A stretch of 64,000 nt of DNA, from NCBI RefSeq assembly GCF_041906005.1, contig NZ_JAYRJY010000001.1, forward strand, positions 1,426,001 through 1,490,000, read 5' to 3'. The DNA is from Ferrovibrio sp041906005. GTDB lineage: Bacteria > Pseudomonadota > Alphaproteobacteria > Ferrovibrionales > Ferrovibrionaceae. The number at the start of each line of letters is the position of its first letter. The first letter of the stretch is position 1. This document shows, in pieces, positions 7,706-16,362 of this stretch. A program made the position numbers and the translations under genes. The notes under the pieces are model-generated. The model was given only the letters and a program-made list of their open reading frames with translations. It searched no databases and was not told where the DNA came from.

Positions 7706-8326
7706 TCAGGCGGCGAGGTTGAGCGCCAGAAAGACCGCGCCGATCACCGCAACGCCGGCGCCGGCATAGCGGCTGAAGCGCGGCAGGCGGTCGCCGGCCG
7801 TTTTGCCCAGCTTGCGCCAGGCCACCACCACGCCGGCGGCGATGCCGTATTGCACAATGACCAGGCCGGCAAGATAGGTGCCCAGCGGCGTGGTTTCGGC
7901 GCCCACGATGCTCTCGCCGAAGGCATAGCCATGGAACAGGCCGGCCAGGGCAAGAATGGCGGCAAACAGGCCATCGTCGATCTGGCGCGGGATCACCAGC
8001 AACACCCCGAGCAGCAACACCGAGGCCGCCACCAGGATTTCGCCGCCCGGCAGGTCGATGCCGTTCAGATGCACGATGACGCCGGCCAGCGAGGCCAGCA
8101 CGAAAGCCAGGGGCAGGATCAGGCCACGGGCGCGCGGCGCGGCCAGCAGGCCGGCGGCCAGGATGAAGGCCAGATGATCGAGGCCAATAATGGGATGGCC
8201 GAGGCCAGACAGCAGGCCGGTCATAAAGGTATTGGGCATCTGGCCGCCCATCGCGTGATGGGCAAGGGCCGGGGCTGCCTGGATGGAAATGAGCAGGGCC
8301 GCGATGGCGGCAGTGATACGCAACAT
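7706..8326 (-). CDS. HupE/UreJ-family metal (probably cobalt) permease under B12 control
   Basis: 206 residues from ATG 8326 with GGGAGG ribosome binding site. A signal-peptide-like first segment (LLISIQAAPALAHHAMGG) is followed by about six membrane segments. The HupE/UreJ motif HPIIGLDHLAFILAAG with its conserved His/Asp is present, and LFHGYAFGES is the second His motif. Members transport nickel or cobalt; since the leader contains a cobalamin riboswitch, cobalt for B12 synthesis is the likely substrate. It runs divergently from the copper-type cluster beginning at 8684. Confidence 0.85.
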   Translation of the reverse strand: MLRITAAIAALLISIQAAPALAHHAMGGQMPNTFMTGLLSGLGHPIIGLDHLAFILAAGLLAAPRARGLILPLAFVLASLAGVIVHLNGIDLPGGEILVAASVLLLGVLLVIPRQIDDGLFAAILALAGLFHGYAFGESIVGAETTPLGTYLAGLVIVQYGIAAGVVVAWRKLGKTAGDRLPRFSRYAGAGVAVIGAVFLALNLAA

Positions 8327-8345
8327 GATGTACCTCCCGTACAGG

Positions 8346-8391
8346 AAAAACGGCCGGCCCTGCATTCTTCCCCTCGAAGCAGGCGGCCGCC
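8346..8391 (-). terminator. Riboswitch-linked intrinsic terminator in the hupE leader
   Basis: On the minus strand CGGCCG-CCTGC pairs with GCAGG-GC-CGGCCG (two-base bulge), followed by TTTTT, 20 bases before the gene start. It is the likely expression platform of the cobalamin riboswitch: B12 binding would favour termination. Confidence 0.65.
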
Positions 8392-8401
8392 CAATCAGGC
8401 G

Positions 8402-8582
8402 ATGGCAGGTCTCCGGGCTTGCGGGTCATCGCTTGGCGCCGCCTTCCCAGCCGGTTGCCCGGCCAGTGGCATTGTGGCACCGCGCTCGCCGCCTACCGTA
8501 GCGGGGGCTGCTGCGGCCTGGGACGACGATATGAGATATGAATCGTCCGCACCGCATTCCCTTTTCACCACCGGCAACCGTG
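8402..8582 (-). ncRNA. Cobalamin (AdoCbl) riboswitch
   Basis: Reading the minus strand, all B12-element landmarks appear in order: GGTGGTGAAAAGGGAATGCGGTG at the 5' side, GCCGCAGCAGCCCCCGC in the core, TGCCACTGG, GGGAAGGCGGCG, AGCGATGACCC, and the closing B12 box AAGCCCGGAGACCTGCC (positions 8406-8422). Length and order fit the class. It lies in the leader of the hupE-family gene, about 75 bases upstream of its start, with a terminator in between. Confidence 0.95.
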
Positions 8583-8683
8583 AATCGCCGGCGGACCATC
8601 GCGGCGAAGCTTAGGAGCCTAACCGGCCTGCGTCAAACCGCCGCTCTTGCCGAAGGCCGGCCGCAGGGGTAAGCCTTCAGGAC

Positions 8684-9109
8684 ATGAGCATTGCCGCAAC
8701 CCTGCTGCCGCCCCGGCGCCGTCCCATGTGGACGCACGTCCTGGCGCGCATGGCGTTGCTCGCGGTGCTGTTCCACGCCCTGTTGCCATTGACCCTGCAT
8801 GCCGCGCAGCGGGTGCAGGCCGCCAACGGCATCGAGATGACCGTGCTCTGTTCGGCGCTTGGCACCCGCACGATTGCCCTGAAAGATGGCCTGCCGATCG
8901 AAGCCGACACGGAAAAGCCCCTGAAGGCAAGCAAGACCTGCCCGGTCTGCCTGGCCGCGGCCCAGCTTGGCCAAGCCATCCTGCCCGGCACCCTGCCGCT
9001 GCTGGTTCCCGGGCTTGCCATCACCGTTCTCTACGGCGCCGCACCAGACAGCACGCTGGCCCAGGCCCGTTATCTCCCCGCCCAGGCACGCGCGCCACCG
9101 CTTTCGTAA
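8684..9109 (+). CDS. DUF2946 family protein, copper-cluster associated
   Basis: 141 residues. An N-terminal membrane anchor (ARMALLAVLFHALLPLTLHA) is followed by a periplasmic part with a CPVC motif (ASKTCPVCLAAAQ) and a second hydrophobic stretch near the C-terminus. This matches the DUF2946 pattern; such genes recur beside copper-responsive TonB receptors and PCuAC/YcnI proteins. The CPVC pair and a lone Cys (VLCSA) could bind metal. First gene of a plus-strand run continuing into the YcnI-PCuAC fusion 49 bases later. Confidence 0.7.
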   Translation: MSIAATLLPPRRRPMWTHVLARMALLAVLFHALLPLTLHAAQRVQAANGIEMTVLCSALGTRTIALKDGLPIEADTEKPLKASKTCPVCLAAAQLGQAILPGTLPLLVPGLAITVLYGAAPDSTLAQARYLPAQARAPPLS

Positions 9110-9158
9110 TCCTGACCGAACCGTTTTCGTCTTATTCAGGATTTACGGGAGGATTCCC

Positions 9159-10124
9159 ATGTCGCGTCTATTCCTTTTGAGCGCTGCGGCGCTGACCCTT
9201 GTTGCTTCATTGCCCGTCATGGCTCATGTCACGGCCGATCCGGCGCTGGCCGAGCCCGACAGTTATTTCCGCACCGCCCTGCGCGTGCCCCATGGCTGCG
9301 GCAGCAGCCCGACCACGGCGATCCGCGTCGGCATTCCCGACGGCGTGGTGAGCGTGCGGCCCCAGGCCAAGCCCGGCTGGCAGGTCGCCATTGAAACCCG
9401 CAAGCTGGCCCAGCCGGTGGAGATCGGCCACGGCCAGAAAACCGATACCCTGGTCAGCACGGTGAGCTGGAGCGGCGGCAAACTGCCGAACGAGCAGTTC
9501 GACGAATTCGGTCTGGTGATGAAGCTGCCGAACCAGCCCGGCGCGCAGCTCTGGCTGCCGGTGGTGCAGACCTGCGAAACCGGCGAAACCCGCTGGGACC
9601 AGATCCCCGCCGCCGGCCAGTCGGCGCATGACCTGCCGCGCCCCGCTGCCCTGATCCGTGTCGCCGATGCCGGCAAGCCGGTGATGCTCGCGCAGCACAA
9701 CCATGCCATGCCGGCGGCGCCCAAGGCAGGCGACGTCGCCATCGAGCAGCCTTTCGCCCGCGCCACGCCGGCGAAGGTGGGCGGCGTGTTCATGACGCTG
9801 AAGAATGCCGGCGGCACGGCCGACAAACTGGTGAAGGCCGCGTCCCCCGTTGCCGAGAATGTCGAACTGCACACCCATGTGAAGGACGGCGATGCCATGC
9901 GCATGCGGCCGGTGGAGAACATCCCCGTGCCGGCCCATGGCCAGACCGCGCTGGAGCCCGGCGGCTATCATGTGATGCTGATCGGCCTGAAACAGCCGCT
10001 GAAGGAAGGCACGCAGTTTCCGCTGACGCTGACCTTCGAGAAAGCCGGGACCGTCACCATCCAGATTCCGGTCATGAAGGCCGGCAGCATGGGTGATGCC
10101 GGCCAGGGCGGCCACAAGCACTAA
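9159..10124 (+). CDS. YcnI (DUF1775)-PCuAC fusion, periplasmic copper chaperone
   Basis: 321 residues from ATG 9159 with a GGGAGG ribosome binding site. After a signal peptide ending PVMA, the mature chain starts HVTADPALAEPDSYFRTALR, with the N-terminal His typical of YcnI copper sites. Residues about 20-170 form the DUF1775 domain; about 195-310 form a PCuAC domain with the copper ligands in ENVELHTHVKDGDAMRMRP and the GGYHVML H-x-M motif. A His-rich tail (GQGGHKH) and a linker with HNHAMP add possible ligands. The two domains are often separate genes; the fusion implies copper capture and hand-off in one protein. Confidence 0.92.
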   Translation: MSRLFLLSAAALTLVASLPVMAHVTADPALAEPDSYFRTALRVPHGCGSSPTTAIRVGIPDGVVSVRPQAKPGWQVAIETRKLAQPVEIGHGQKTDTLVSTVSWSGGKLPNEQFDEFGLVMKLPNQPGAQLWLPVVQTCETGETRWDQIPAAGQSAHDLPRPAALIRVADAGKPVMLAQHNHAMPAAPKAGDVAIEQPFARATPAKVGGVFMTLKNAGGTADKLVKAASPVAENVELHTHVKDGDAMRMRPVENIPVPAHGQTALEPGGYHVMLIGLKQPLKEGTQFPLTLTFEKAGTVTIQIPVMKAGSMGDAGQGGHKH

Positions 10125-10126
10125 GC

Positions 10127-10180
10127 GATCCATCCGCAGGCAGTCTGCCGCGCAGCTTCGGCTGCGCCACGGATGGATTC
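10127..10180 (+). other. Nested inverted repeats between the copper chaperone and the TonB receptor
   Basis: An outer stem (ATCCATCCG at 10128-10136 with CGGATGGAT at 10170-10178) encloses a perfect seven-base-pair hairpin with a TTCG loop (GCGCAGC/GCTGCGC, 10150-10167). GCAGGCAG upstream can alternatively pair with CTGCCTGC at about 10180. No T tract follows, so this is not an ordinary terminator; it could stabilise or regulate the transcript between the two genes. Confidence 0.4.
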
Positions 10181-10213
10181 TGCCTGCCTGCCATCCATCG
10201 AAAGATCAATCCA

Positions 10214-12328
10214 ATGCATTATAGCGATCCCGCATTCTTCGCCTTGCGTCGCAAGGCCGAAAAACTGCTGCCCAAAGTGGCGCTGGCCCTGCTGGGAACC
10301 AGTGCGGCGCTGGCGCTGCTGACCCCGTCGGCGCATAGCCAGACCGTGACCCGGCCGATCACCGTGACCGGCAAGGCGGAAACCGACTCCATCACCGTGC
10401 CCGATGCCGGGGAAGCCAGGCGCCGCATCGAGAACACGGCCGGTGGCGTTGACATCGTGCCGGCCGATGAAGTCCGCGACGGCCGTGCCAATACCGTGAA
10501 GGACGTGTTGGATTTCGTGCCCGGCGTGTTTGCCCAGCCGAAATACGGCCAAGAGGATTCGCGGCTTTCCATCCGCGGCTCGGGCCTGTCGCGCAGCTTC
10601 CACCTGCGCGGCACCCGCATCCTGCGCGACGGCGTGCCGATCACCGACGCCGATGGCGCCGGCGACACGATGGAGATCGACCCGCTCGCCGTCGACTACA
10701 CCGAAATCTACAAGGGCGCCAACGCCCTGCAATACGGCGCCTCGCTGCTGGGCGGCGCGGTGAATTTCGTCAGCCCCACCGGCCGCAGCCAGCCGGGCTT
10801 CCTGCTGCGCCAGGAACTGGGCAGCTTCGACAGCCTGCGCAGCCAGTTCGGGGCCGGCGGCGCCCAGGGTAACTTCGATTACTACGTCACGCCGACCTAC
10901 AGCCACAGCAGCGGCTATCGCGACCACACCGACCAGGATTACACGCGCCTGAACGGCAATGTCGGCTACCGCTTCGGCGACGGCGCGGAGACGCGCTTTT
11001 ATTTAAGCGCCGCCAACATCAACCAGAAGATCCCCAACAGCGTGACCAAGAGCCAGGCGCTGGCCAGCCCGAGCTGGACCTCGCCGCAAAGCTTCTCCGG
11101 CAACACCAAGCGCAACATCGAGGCCATCCGCGCCGCCAGCAAAACCACCTTCCTCACCGACAGCGGCGAGGCCACGGTGGGATTCTTCGCCGCCAGCAAG
11201 ACATTGTTCCACCCACTGTCCTCGCCGGGCTTCAGCACGGTGGTGGATAACGAGGAGGTCAATGGCGGCGGCTTCGCGCGCTGGACCGGTGACACGCAGG
11301 TCGCCGGCCATCGCAACGAGATGACGCTGGGTCTGAATTATTTCACCGGCAACAATCACGCGAAAAGCTTCACCAATGTCGGCGGCGCCCGGGGCAGCCT
11401 GACCGCCGATGCCGACCAGACATCCGATACGCTGGAAGTCTACGGCGAAAATGCCTTCTACGTGGTGCCGGATGTCGCCCTGATCGCCGGCCTGCAGGGC
11501 ACCATGGCAAGGCGCGAACTGGACGACAATTTCCTGTCCAACGGCAACCAGTCTTTCGAGCGCGGCTATAACAGCGTGAATCCGAAGTTCGGCACGCGCT
11601 GGGATTTCGCGCCGCACATGCAGGCCTTCGTGAACTACAGCTGGTCGAGCGAGCCGCCGCCCTTCTCGGAACTGGGCACCACGGCCACCACCACCGCCCT
11701 GGAACAGCAGGAATCCAGAACGCTGGAGCTTGGCAGCCGCGGCCGCCACGGCGACCTGGCCTGGGACGCGGCGATCTATCGCGCCTGGCTGCATAACGAG
11801 CTGCAGACCATCCAGCCGGCTACCGGCCAGGCCGTGCAGCAGAATGTGGACAACACCATCCACCAGGGTATCGAACTGGGCGGCGACTGGGTGTTTGCCC
11901 GCAATCTGGCGGCGACCGACGACAGCACGACCTTGCGGCTGGCTTACACCTACAGCGACTTCTTCTTCGATGGTCACCCGACCTACGGCAACAACGACAT
12001 TCCCGGCGCGCCCAGGCATTACCTGCGCGCCGAGTTGCGTTACGCCCACGCCAGCGGGTGGTATGCCGGACCGAACGTGGAATGGGTGCCGCAGGGCTAT
12101 TACGTCGACAATGCCAACACGCTGAAGACCGATCCCTATCTGCTGCTGGGCGCGAAGGCCGGTTATGACTTCGGCAACGGGCTGAAACTGTTCCTCGACG
12201 GCCGCAACCTGCTCGACAAGACCTTCATCTCGAATGCCAGCACCACCACCAGCGCCACCGCCAGCTCCGCGCTGTTCAATCCCGGCGATGGCCGCGCGGT
12301 GTTTGTCGGCGCCGAGTACCGGTGGTAG
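10214..12328 (+). CDS. TonB-dependent outer-membrane receptor (metal or metal-chelate uptake)
   Basis: 704 residues. After a signal region (LLGTSAALALLTPSAHSQTV) comes a plug domain: TVKDVLDFVPGVFAQPKYGQ, then SRLSIRGSGLSRSFHLRGTRILRDG and YTEIYKGANALQYGASLLGGAVNF. The beta-barrel ends with FVGAEYRW, a terminal aromatic as expected. Substrate cannot be read from sequence; its position between a YcnI-PCuAC protein and TonB suggests copper or another transition-metal complex, while the nearby cobalamin riboswitch keeps cobalt or a corrinoid open. The stop overlaps the tonB start. Confidence 0.9.
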   Translation: MHYSDPAFFALRRKAEKLLPKVALALLGTSAALALLTPSAHSQTVTRPITVTGKAETDSITVPDAGEARRRIENTAGGVDIVPADEVRDGRANTVKDVLDFVPGVFAQPKYGQEDSRLSIRGSGLSRSFHLRGTRILRDGVPITDADGAGDTMEIDPLAVDYTEIYKGANALQYGASLLGGAVNFVSPTGRSQPGFLLRQELGSFDSLRSQFGAGGAQGNFDYYVTPTYSHSSGYRDHTDQDYTRLNGNVGYRFGDGAETRFYLSAANINQKIPNSVTKSQALASPSWTSPQSFSGNTKRNIEAIRAASKTTFLTDSGEATVGFFAASKTLFHPLSSPGFSTVVDNEEVNGGGFARWTGDTQVAGHRNEMTLGLNYFTGNNHAKSFTNVGGARGSLTADADQTSDTLEVYGENAFYVVPDVALIAGLQGTMARRELDDNFLSNGNQSFERGYNSVNPKFGTRWDFAPHMQAFVNYSWSSEPPPFSELGTTATTTALEQQESRTLELGSRGRHGDLAWDAAIYRAWLHNELQTIQPATGQAVQQNVDNTIHQGIELGGDWVFARNLAATDDSTTLRLAYTYSDFFFDGHPTYGNNDIPGAPRHYLRAELRYAHASGWYAGPNVEWVPQGYYVDNANTLKTDPYLLLGAKAGYDFGNGLKLFLDGRNLLDKTFISNASTTTSATASSALFNPGDGRAVFVGAEYRW

Positions 12329-13113
12329 CCGAGATCCTTGTCTCACAGCCAGCACCGGGGCGGCTTCGGCCGCCCCGGTTGTTGCCCCTGCGCGGCCTTG
12401 CGCCTGCCCTGCTGCTGCATGGCGGCATCGCCTGGATGCTCGTGACGATGGCGCCTGCACCGCAGCCGCCGGCGCCTGTTTTTGAAATCCTGCTGCAACC
12501 GGCAGCCGCCGCAGCTGAAGCCCCGGCCCCAGAAACCTCGGCCCCAGAAACCTCGGCCCCTGACACCCCAACCCCTGAAACAGCGGCATCGGATGCGACG
12601 CCGATGGAAACAGCGCCGCCCGAGCCAGCCATCGAAACGCTGCCCGATCCCGCGCCGCCGCGTCCGCGCCACCGGACCCAGCGGACCTCAGCGCCGACGC
12701 TGGCAAATACGGCTGCAAATACGGCGGCAAATACGACAGCAAACCCTGAAGCGATCTCTGCTCCGACAGCGATGCCGGTCCCTGCGGCCGCGCCGGCGAC
12801 ATCAGCGACACCGACCGAGTATGCGCCGCCGCCCTACGCGCCCGTATTGCTGGACTGGCTTGTCCGCCACCGCGATTATCCGCGCGCCGCGCGCCTGCGC
12901 CGCCAGGAAGGCACGCCGCGCATCGCCATCACGCTGGATACTTCCGGCCGCCTGCTGGCGTTGACGCTGACCGAGAGCAGCGGCTTTGCCCTGCTGGACG
13001 AGGCCGCCCTCGACATGGCACGCCGGGCAGCGCCCTTTCCGCCGCCGCAGTTTCCGCGCGGCACCGACCGCGCCACCTTCATCGTCCCTGTGCAGTTCAC
13101 CCTGCAGCGCTAA
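12322..13113 (+). CDS. TonB-like energy transducer
   Basis: 263 residues, GTG 12322 overlapping the receptor stop by seven bases, so translation is probably coupled. One membrane segment (LAPALLLHGGIAWMLVTMAP), then a long Pro/Ala/Thr-rich periplasmic spacer built partly of short repeats (PETSAPETSAPDTPTPET; NTAANTAANTTAN), and a C-terminal TonB domain (DYPRAARLRRQEGTPRIAITL onward, ending VPVQFTLQR). It supplies proton-motive energy to the adjacent receptor. No exbB/exbD is in the window, so it must use ones encoded elsewhere. Confidence 0.9.
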   Translation: MVAEILVSQPAPGRLRPPRLLPLRGLAPALLLHGGIAWMLVTMAPAPQPPAPVFEILLQPAAAAAEAPAPETSAPETSAPDTPTPETAASDATPMETAPPEPAIETLPDPAPPRPRHRTQRTSAPTLANTAANTAANTTANPEAISAPTAMPVPAAAPATSATPTEYAPPPYAPVLLDWLVRHRDYPRAARLRRQEGTPRIAITLDTSGRLLALTLTESSGFALLDEAALDMARRAAPFPPPQFPRGTDRATFIVPVQFTLQR

Positions 13114-13128
13114 TCGTGCTGGACACTG

Positions 13129-13159
13129 TGACACAGCGAGGCAAATACTGTCGCTGTCA
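13129..13159. promoter_or_regulatory. Inverted repeat just before the AraC start codon
   Basis: TGACACAGCGA and TCGCTGTCA form an imperfect inverted repeat (11-base centre) that ends at the ATG of the AraC gene. It could be an autoregulatory operator. Palindrome seen; function inferred. Confidence 0.25.
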
Positions 13160-14022
13160 TGCAGGTGATCCGACATCGTTCCGAGCGCGGCCAGTGGGAG
13201 ATGGCCTTTGCATCCGCGCATCCTCGGCTGGCCGGAATGGTTGATACCTATATCGGCTACGACGAGCGCAACACCGCCTTCACCCGGCGACACGAACTGC
13301 CCGGCCTGAACGTGGTTATGATTGTCAACCTGGGCGATCCGATCACTATTGTCGACACGGCCGGCTTTGTCATTCCGGTCGGCACTAGTTGCGGCTTTGC
13401 CGCCGGCCTGAGCGATGCCTATGCCATTTCGGAAAGCGGCGGCAGCCAGCGTGGCCTGCAGGTGATGTTCACGCCGCAGGGCGCGCGGCGTTTCTTCCGC
13501 CTGCCCATGCAGGACCTGACCAACCGCGTCTTCCTGCTGCCCGACCTGCTGGGTCCAGCGGCGGCATGGCGCCTGATCGAAGACCTTCAGGCGGCCAATG
13601 ACTGGGATGCCTGCTTCGCCCGACTGGATGCCGCCATCGCCGCCCGCACTGCATCGCACGAGACTGTGGATCTGGCCGGCATCCGCGCCGCCGACTGGGC
13701 CCTGCGTCAGATCGCGCGGCGCAACGGCGCCATGTCGATCGCTGCCCTGGCTGAGGAGATGGGCTGCAGCCGCAAGCATCTGGCCGCGCAATTCCGCGAG
13801 CATGTCGGCCTGGCGCCGAAAACGGTCGCCGGCTTGTTGCGCTTCCGCCATGTGCTGAGCCTGATTGATGCCGCACCGACACGCTGGACAGAACTGGCGC
13901 TGGAAGCCGGCTATTACGACCAGGCCCATTTCAACCGCGATTTCCGCCGCCTGACCGGCCGCACGCCGGGCGATTACCTCGCCGCCCGGCTGCAGGGGCA
14001 GGTTGGCCTGCCGGTGGACTGA
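13159..14022 (+). CDS. AraC-family transcriptional regulator
   Basis: 287 residues. The N-terminal sensor part has no recognisable cupin His cluster (PGLNVVMIVNLGDPITIVDT). The C-terminal AraC helix-turn-helix pair contains MGCSRKHLAAQFREHVGLAPKTVAGLLRFRHVLSLI and LALEAGYYDQAHFNRDFRRLTGRTPGDYL. A VOC-domain gene follows 79 bases downstream in the same direction, a frequent pairing, and is the likely target or partner. Confidence 0.88.
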   Translation: MQVIRHRSERGQWEMAFASAHPRLAGMVDTYIGYDERNTAFTRRHELPGLNVVMIVNLGDPITIVDTAGFVIPVGTSCGFAAGLSDAYAISESGGSQRGLQVMFTPQGARRFFRLPMQDLTNRVFLLPDLLGPAAAWRLIEDLQAANDWDACFARLDAAIAARTASHETVDLAGIRAADWALRQIARRNGAMSIAALAEEMGCSRKHLAAQFREHVGLAPKTVAGLLRFRHVLSLIDAAPTRWTELALEAGYYDQAHFNRDFRRLTGRTPGDYLAARLQGQVGLPVD

Positions 14023-14100
14023 ATAATCCGGTTACATTTTTACAAGCATGCCGACGGGCGGGCGGCTAACGTGCCGGCATCCGAATATCAGGAGCCAGCC

Positions 14101-14511
14101 ATGACCGATACCCGACCGAGTTTCTATCCCGTGCTGCAATACCGCGACGCGCCGGCCGCCATGGCCTGGCTGGAAAAGGCCTTCGGCTTCCGCACCATCG
14201 CCTGCCACAAGAACCCCGATGGCAGCATCGCCCATGCCGAGATGCGCTTTGGCAACGGCATGGTGATGCTGGGCAGCGTGCAGGATGAAGGCCCCTTCGC
14301 CTTCCGCACGCCGCGTGAGGCCGGTGTCATCACCCAGAGCAGCTATGTCGCCGCCGATGATGTCGATGCTTTGTATGACCGGGCGCGCGCCGTCGGCGCC
14401 GAAGTGGTGATGGGCATTCGCGACACCGATTACGGTTCACGCGATTTCTCGGTGCGCGACCCGGAGGGCCATCTGTGGAGCTTTGGCAGCTACCGCCCGG
14501 ATTTTGGCTGA
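14101..14511 (+). CDS. VOC (glyoxalase/bleomycin-resistance) superfamily protein
   Basis: 136 residues from ATG 14101 with a CAGGAG ribosome binding site (a GTG at 14071 is unlikely). The beta-alpha-beta-beta-beta modules are evident: PVLQYRDAPAAMAWLEKAFGF and VRDPEGHLWSFGSYRP with the metal-site Glu/His positions of the superfamily. Substrate unknown; PhnB-like or antibiotic-binding roles are possible. Downstream of an AraC gene that may control it. Confidence 0.8.
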   Translation: MTDTRPSFYPVLQYRDAPAAMAWLEKAFGFRTIACHKNPDGSIAHAEMRFGNGMVMLGSVQDEGPFAFRTPREAGVITQSSYVAADDVDALYDRARAVGAEVVMGIRDTDYGSRDFSVRDPEGHLWSFGSYRPDFG

Positions 14512-14571
14512 TAAAATTAATTTAATTTCCCGCTTCGACCCGAAATCGCCATAGTCCCCGGGCGTGTTTCC

Positions 14572-14596
14572 AGGCCCGGCCACACCGGCCGGGCCT
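14572..14596 (+). other. Perfect GC hairpin in front of the ABC exporter
   Basis: AGGCCCGGCC pairs with GGCCGGGCCT (five-base loop), 22 bases before the ABC transporter start, after an AT-rich stretch (14511-14530). The following TTCTCC is a weak T tract. It may terminate the VOC transcript or affect leader folding. Confidence 0.4.
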
Positions 14597-14617
14597 TCTC
14601 CCGTCCCCGAGGATATC

Positions 14618-16354
14618 ATGTCGCGTCTTGCCGCTTTCTTCCGCGCCTTCTGGTTTCTGGCCCGCCCCTATTTCGCCGATCGCCGCGAACGGACGGTCGC
14701 GGTCGGCCTGCTGGCGGCGATCGTCGTGCTGAACCTGGCCAGCGTGGGCCTGAGCGTGTGGTTCAATTCCTGGTACAACGACTTCTACAACGCGCTGCAG
14801 GAGAAGGATTTCGATGCCTTCAAGACCCTGCTGCTCACCTTCAGCGCCGTTGCCGCCGCCTTCATCATCGTCGCGGTCTATCGCTACTACCTGCAACAGA
14901 TGCTGCAGATCCGCTGGCGCAAGTGGCTGACCGAACACTGGCTGCGCGACTGGCTGGGCGACAAGCGCTATTACCACATGCAGATGCTGGGCCTGGATAC
15001 CGACAACCCGGACCAGCGCATCGCCGAGGATCTGCGGCTGTTCCCGGCCTATTCGCTCAGCCTGACGCTCGGCCTGATGAATGCCGTGGTCACGCTGGTC
15101 TCCTTCCTCGGCATCCTGTGGAGCCTGTCGGGCGATTTCGCCATCTCGCTTGGCGGCACGGAATACCAGATTCCCGGCTACATGGTCTGGTTCGCCATCG
15201 TCTATGCCGCTGTCGGCACCGGCCTGACGCACTGGATCGGCAAGCCGCTGGTGAAACTGAATTTCGACCGCCAGCAGGTGGAGGCCGATTTCCGTTTCCA
15301 TCTGGTGCGCGTGCGCGAACATGCCGAAGGCATCGCCTTCCAGCATGGCGAAGCGGTGGAACAGGCCGGGCTGGCGCGCCGCTTCATGGCAGTGTTCAAC
15401 AACACCTATGCCATCATGCGCCGCACCAAGAAGCTGACCTGGTTCACCGCCGGTTACGGCCAGATCGCGGTGATCTTTCCCTTCGTGGTGGCGGCACCGC
15501 GTTATTTCAGCGGCGGCATCCAGCTTGGCGGCCTGATGCAGACGGTATCGGCTTTCGGCCAGGTGCAGGAAGCGCTCAGCTACATCATCACGGCCTATAC
15601 CGACATCGCCGAATGGCAGGCCGTGATCGACCGTCTGACCGGCTTCCAGGACGGCATGGCCAAGGCGCGCGCCCTGGCGGCCGAAAAACAGATCGGCGTG
15701 GATGCGGATGGCGAGATGCTGGCGGTGGGTCCGCTGGCGCTGGCCCTGCCGGATGGCCGGCCGCTGCTGGATGTGCAGGCGCTGGATCTCGCTGCCGGCG
15801 ACAGCCTGCTGGTCGGCGGCCGTTCGGGCAGCGGCAAGAGCACGCTGTTGCGCGCCGTCGCCGGGCTGTGGCTGTTCGGCCGCGGCCATGTGCGGCGCCC
15901 CGCCGATGCGGCCAGCCTGTTCCTGCCGCAGAAGCCGTATCTGCCGCTGGGCAGCCTGCGCGCGGCTTTGGCCTATCCGCGCGATCCCGCAGATTTCAGC
16001 GACGCGGATTACCGCGCCGCGCTGGCGGCGCTCGACCTTGGACATCTGGCGCCGCGCCTGGCCGAGGAAGCCTACTGGAGCCAGCAATTATCCGGCGGCG
16101 AGCAGCAGCGCGTGCAGCTGGCCCGCGCCCTGCTGCTGAAACCACGCTGGCTGTATCTGGATGAAGCGACCTCGGCGCTGGATACGGCCACCGAGGCAAA
16201 AGCCCTGGCCGCGCTGCGCGATGCCCTGCCCGACGCGGCCGTGATCAGCATCGGCCACCGCCCCGCCTTGCAGCAGTTCCACCGCCGCCACGCGATGCTG
16301 GAGAGCCAGCCACAGGGTCCGGCGCAGGGTCCGGCGCGGCTGCTGGCCGTGTGA
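14618..16354 (+). CDS. SbmA/YddA-type ABC transporter, fused permease and ATPase
   Basis: 578 residues from ATG 14618. The N-terminal ABC_membrane_2 (PF06472-type) domain has about six membrane segments and the family phrase SVWFNSWYNDFYNALQEKDF. The C-terminal ATPase has Walker A GRSGSGKSTLLRAVAGLW (about residues 405-420), signature LSGGEQQRVQLARALLLKP and Walker B RWLYLDEATSALD, followed by a switch His (SIGHRPALQQF). Relatives include BacA/SbmA peptide importers, Rv1819c and YddA; substrate here is unknown. The C-terminus ends in a short repeated GPAQGPA. Apparently monocistronic. Confidence 0.9.
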   Translation: MSRLAAFFRAFWFLARPYFADRRERTVAVGLLAAIVVLNLASVGLSVWFNSWYNDFYNALQEKDFDAFKTLLLTFSAVAAAFIIVAVYRYYLQQMLQIRWRKWLTEHWLRDWLGDKRYYHMQMLGLDTDNPDQRIAEDLRLFPAYSLSLTLGLMNAVVTLVSFLGILWSLSGDFAISLGGTEYQIPGYMVWFAIVYAAVGTGLTHWIGKPLVKLNFDRQQVEADFRFHLVRVREHAEGIAFQHGEAVEQAGLARRFMAVFNNTYAIMRRTKKLTWFTAGYGQIAVIFPFVVAAPRYFSGGIQLGGLMQTVSAFGQVQEALSYIITAYTDIAEWQAVIDRLTGFQDGMAKARALAAEKQIGVDADGEMLAVGPLALALPDGRPLLDVQALDLAAGDSLLVGGRSGSGKSTLLRAVAGLWLFGRGHVRRPADAASLFLPQKPYLPLGSLRAALAYPRDPADFSDADYRAALAALDLGHLAPRLAEEAYWSQQLSGGEQQRVQLARALLLKPRWLYLDEATSALDTATEAKALAALRDALPDAAVISIGHRPALQQFHRRHAMLESQPQGPAQGPARLLAV

Positions 16355-16362
16355 AGCCGGGC

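Noticed and set aside
11003..12811. Long minus-strand ORF antisense to the TonB receptor and TonB
   Set aside because: No recognisable domain, compositionally biased, and opposite to two convincingly coupled genes.
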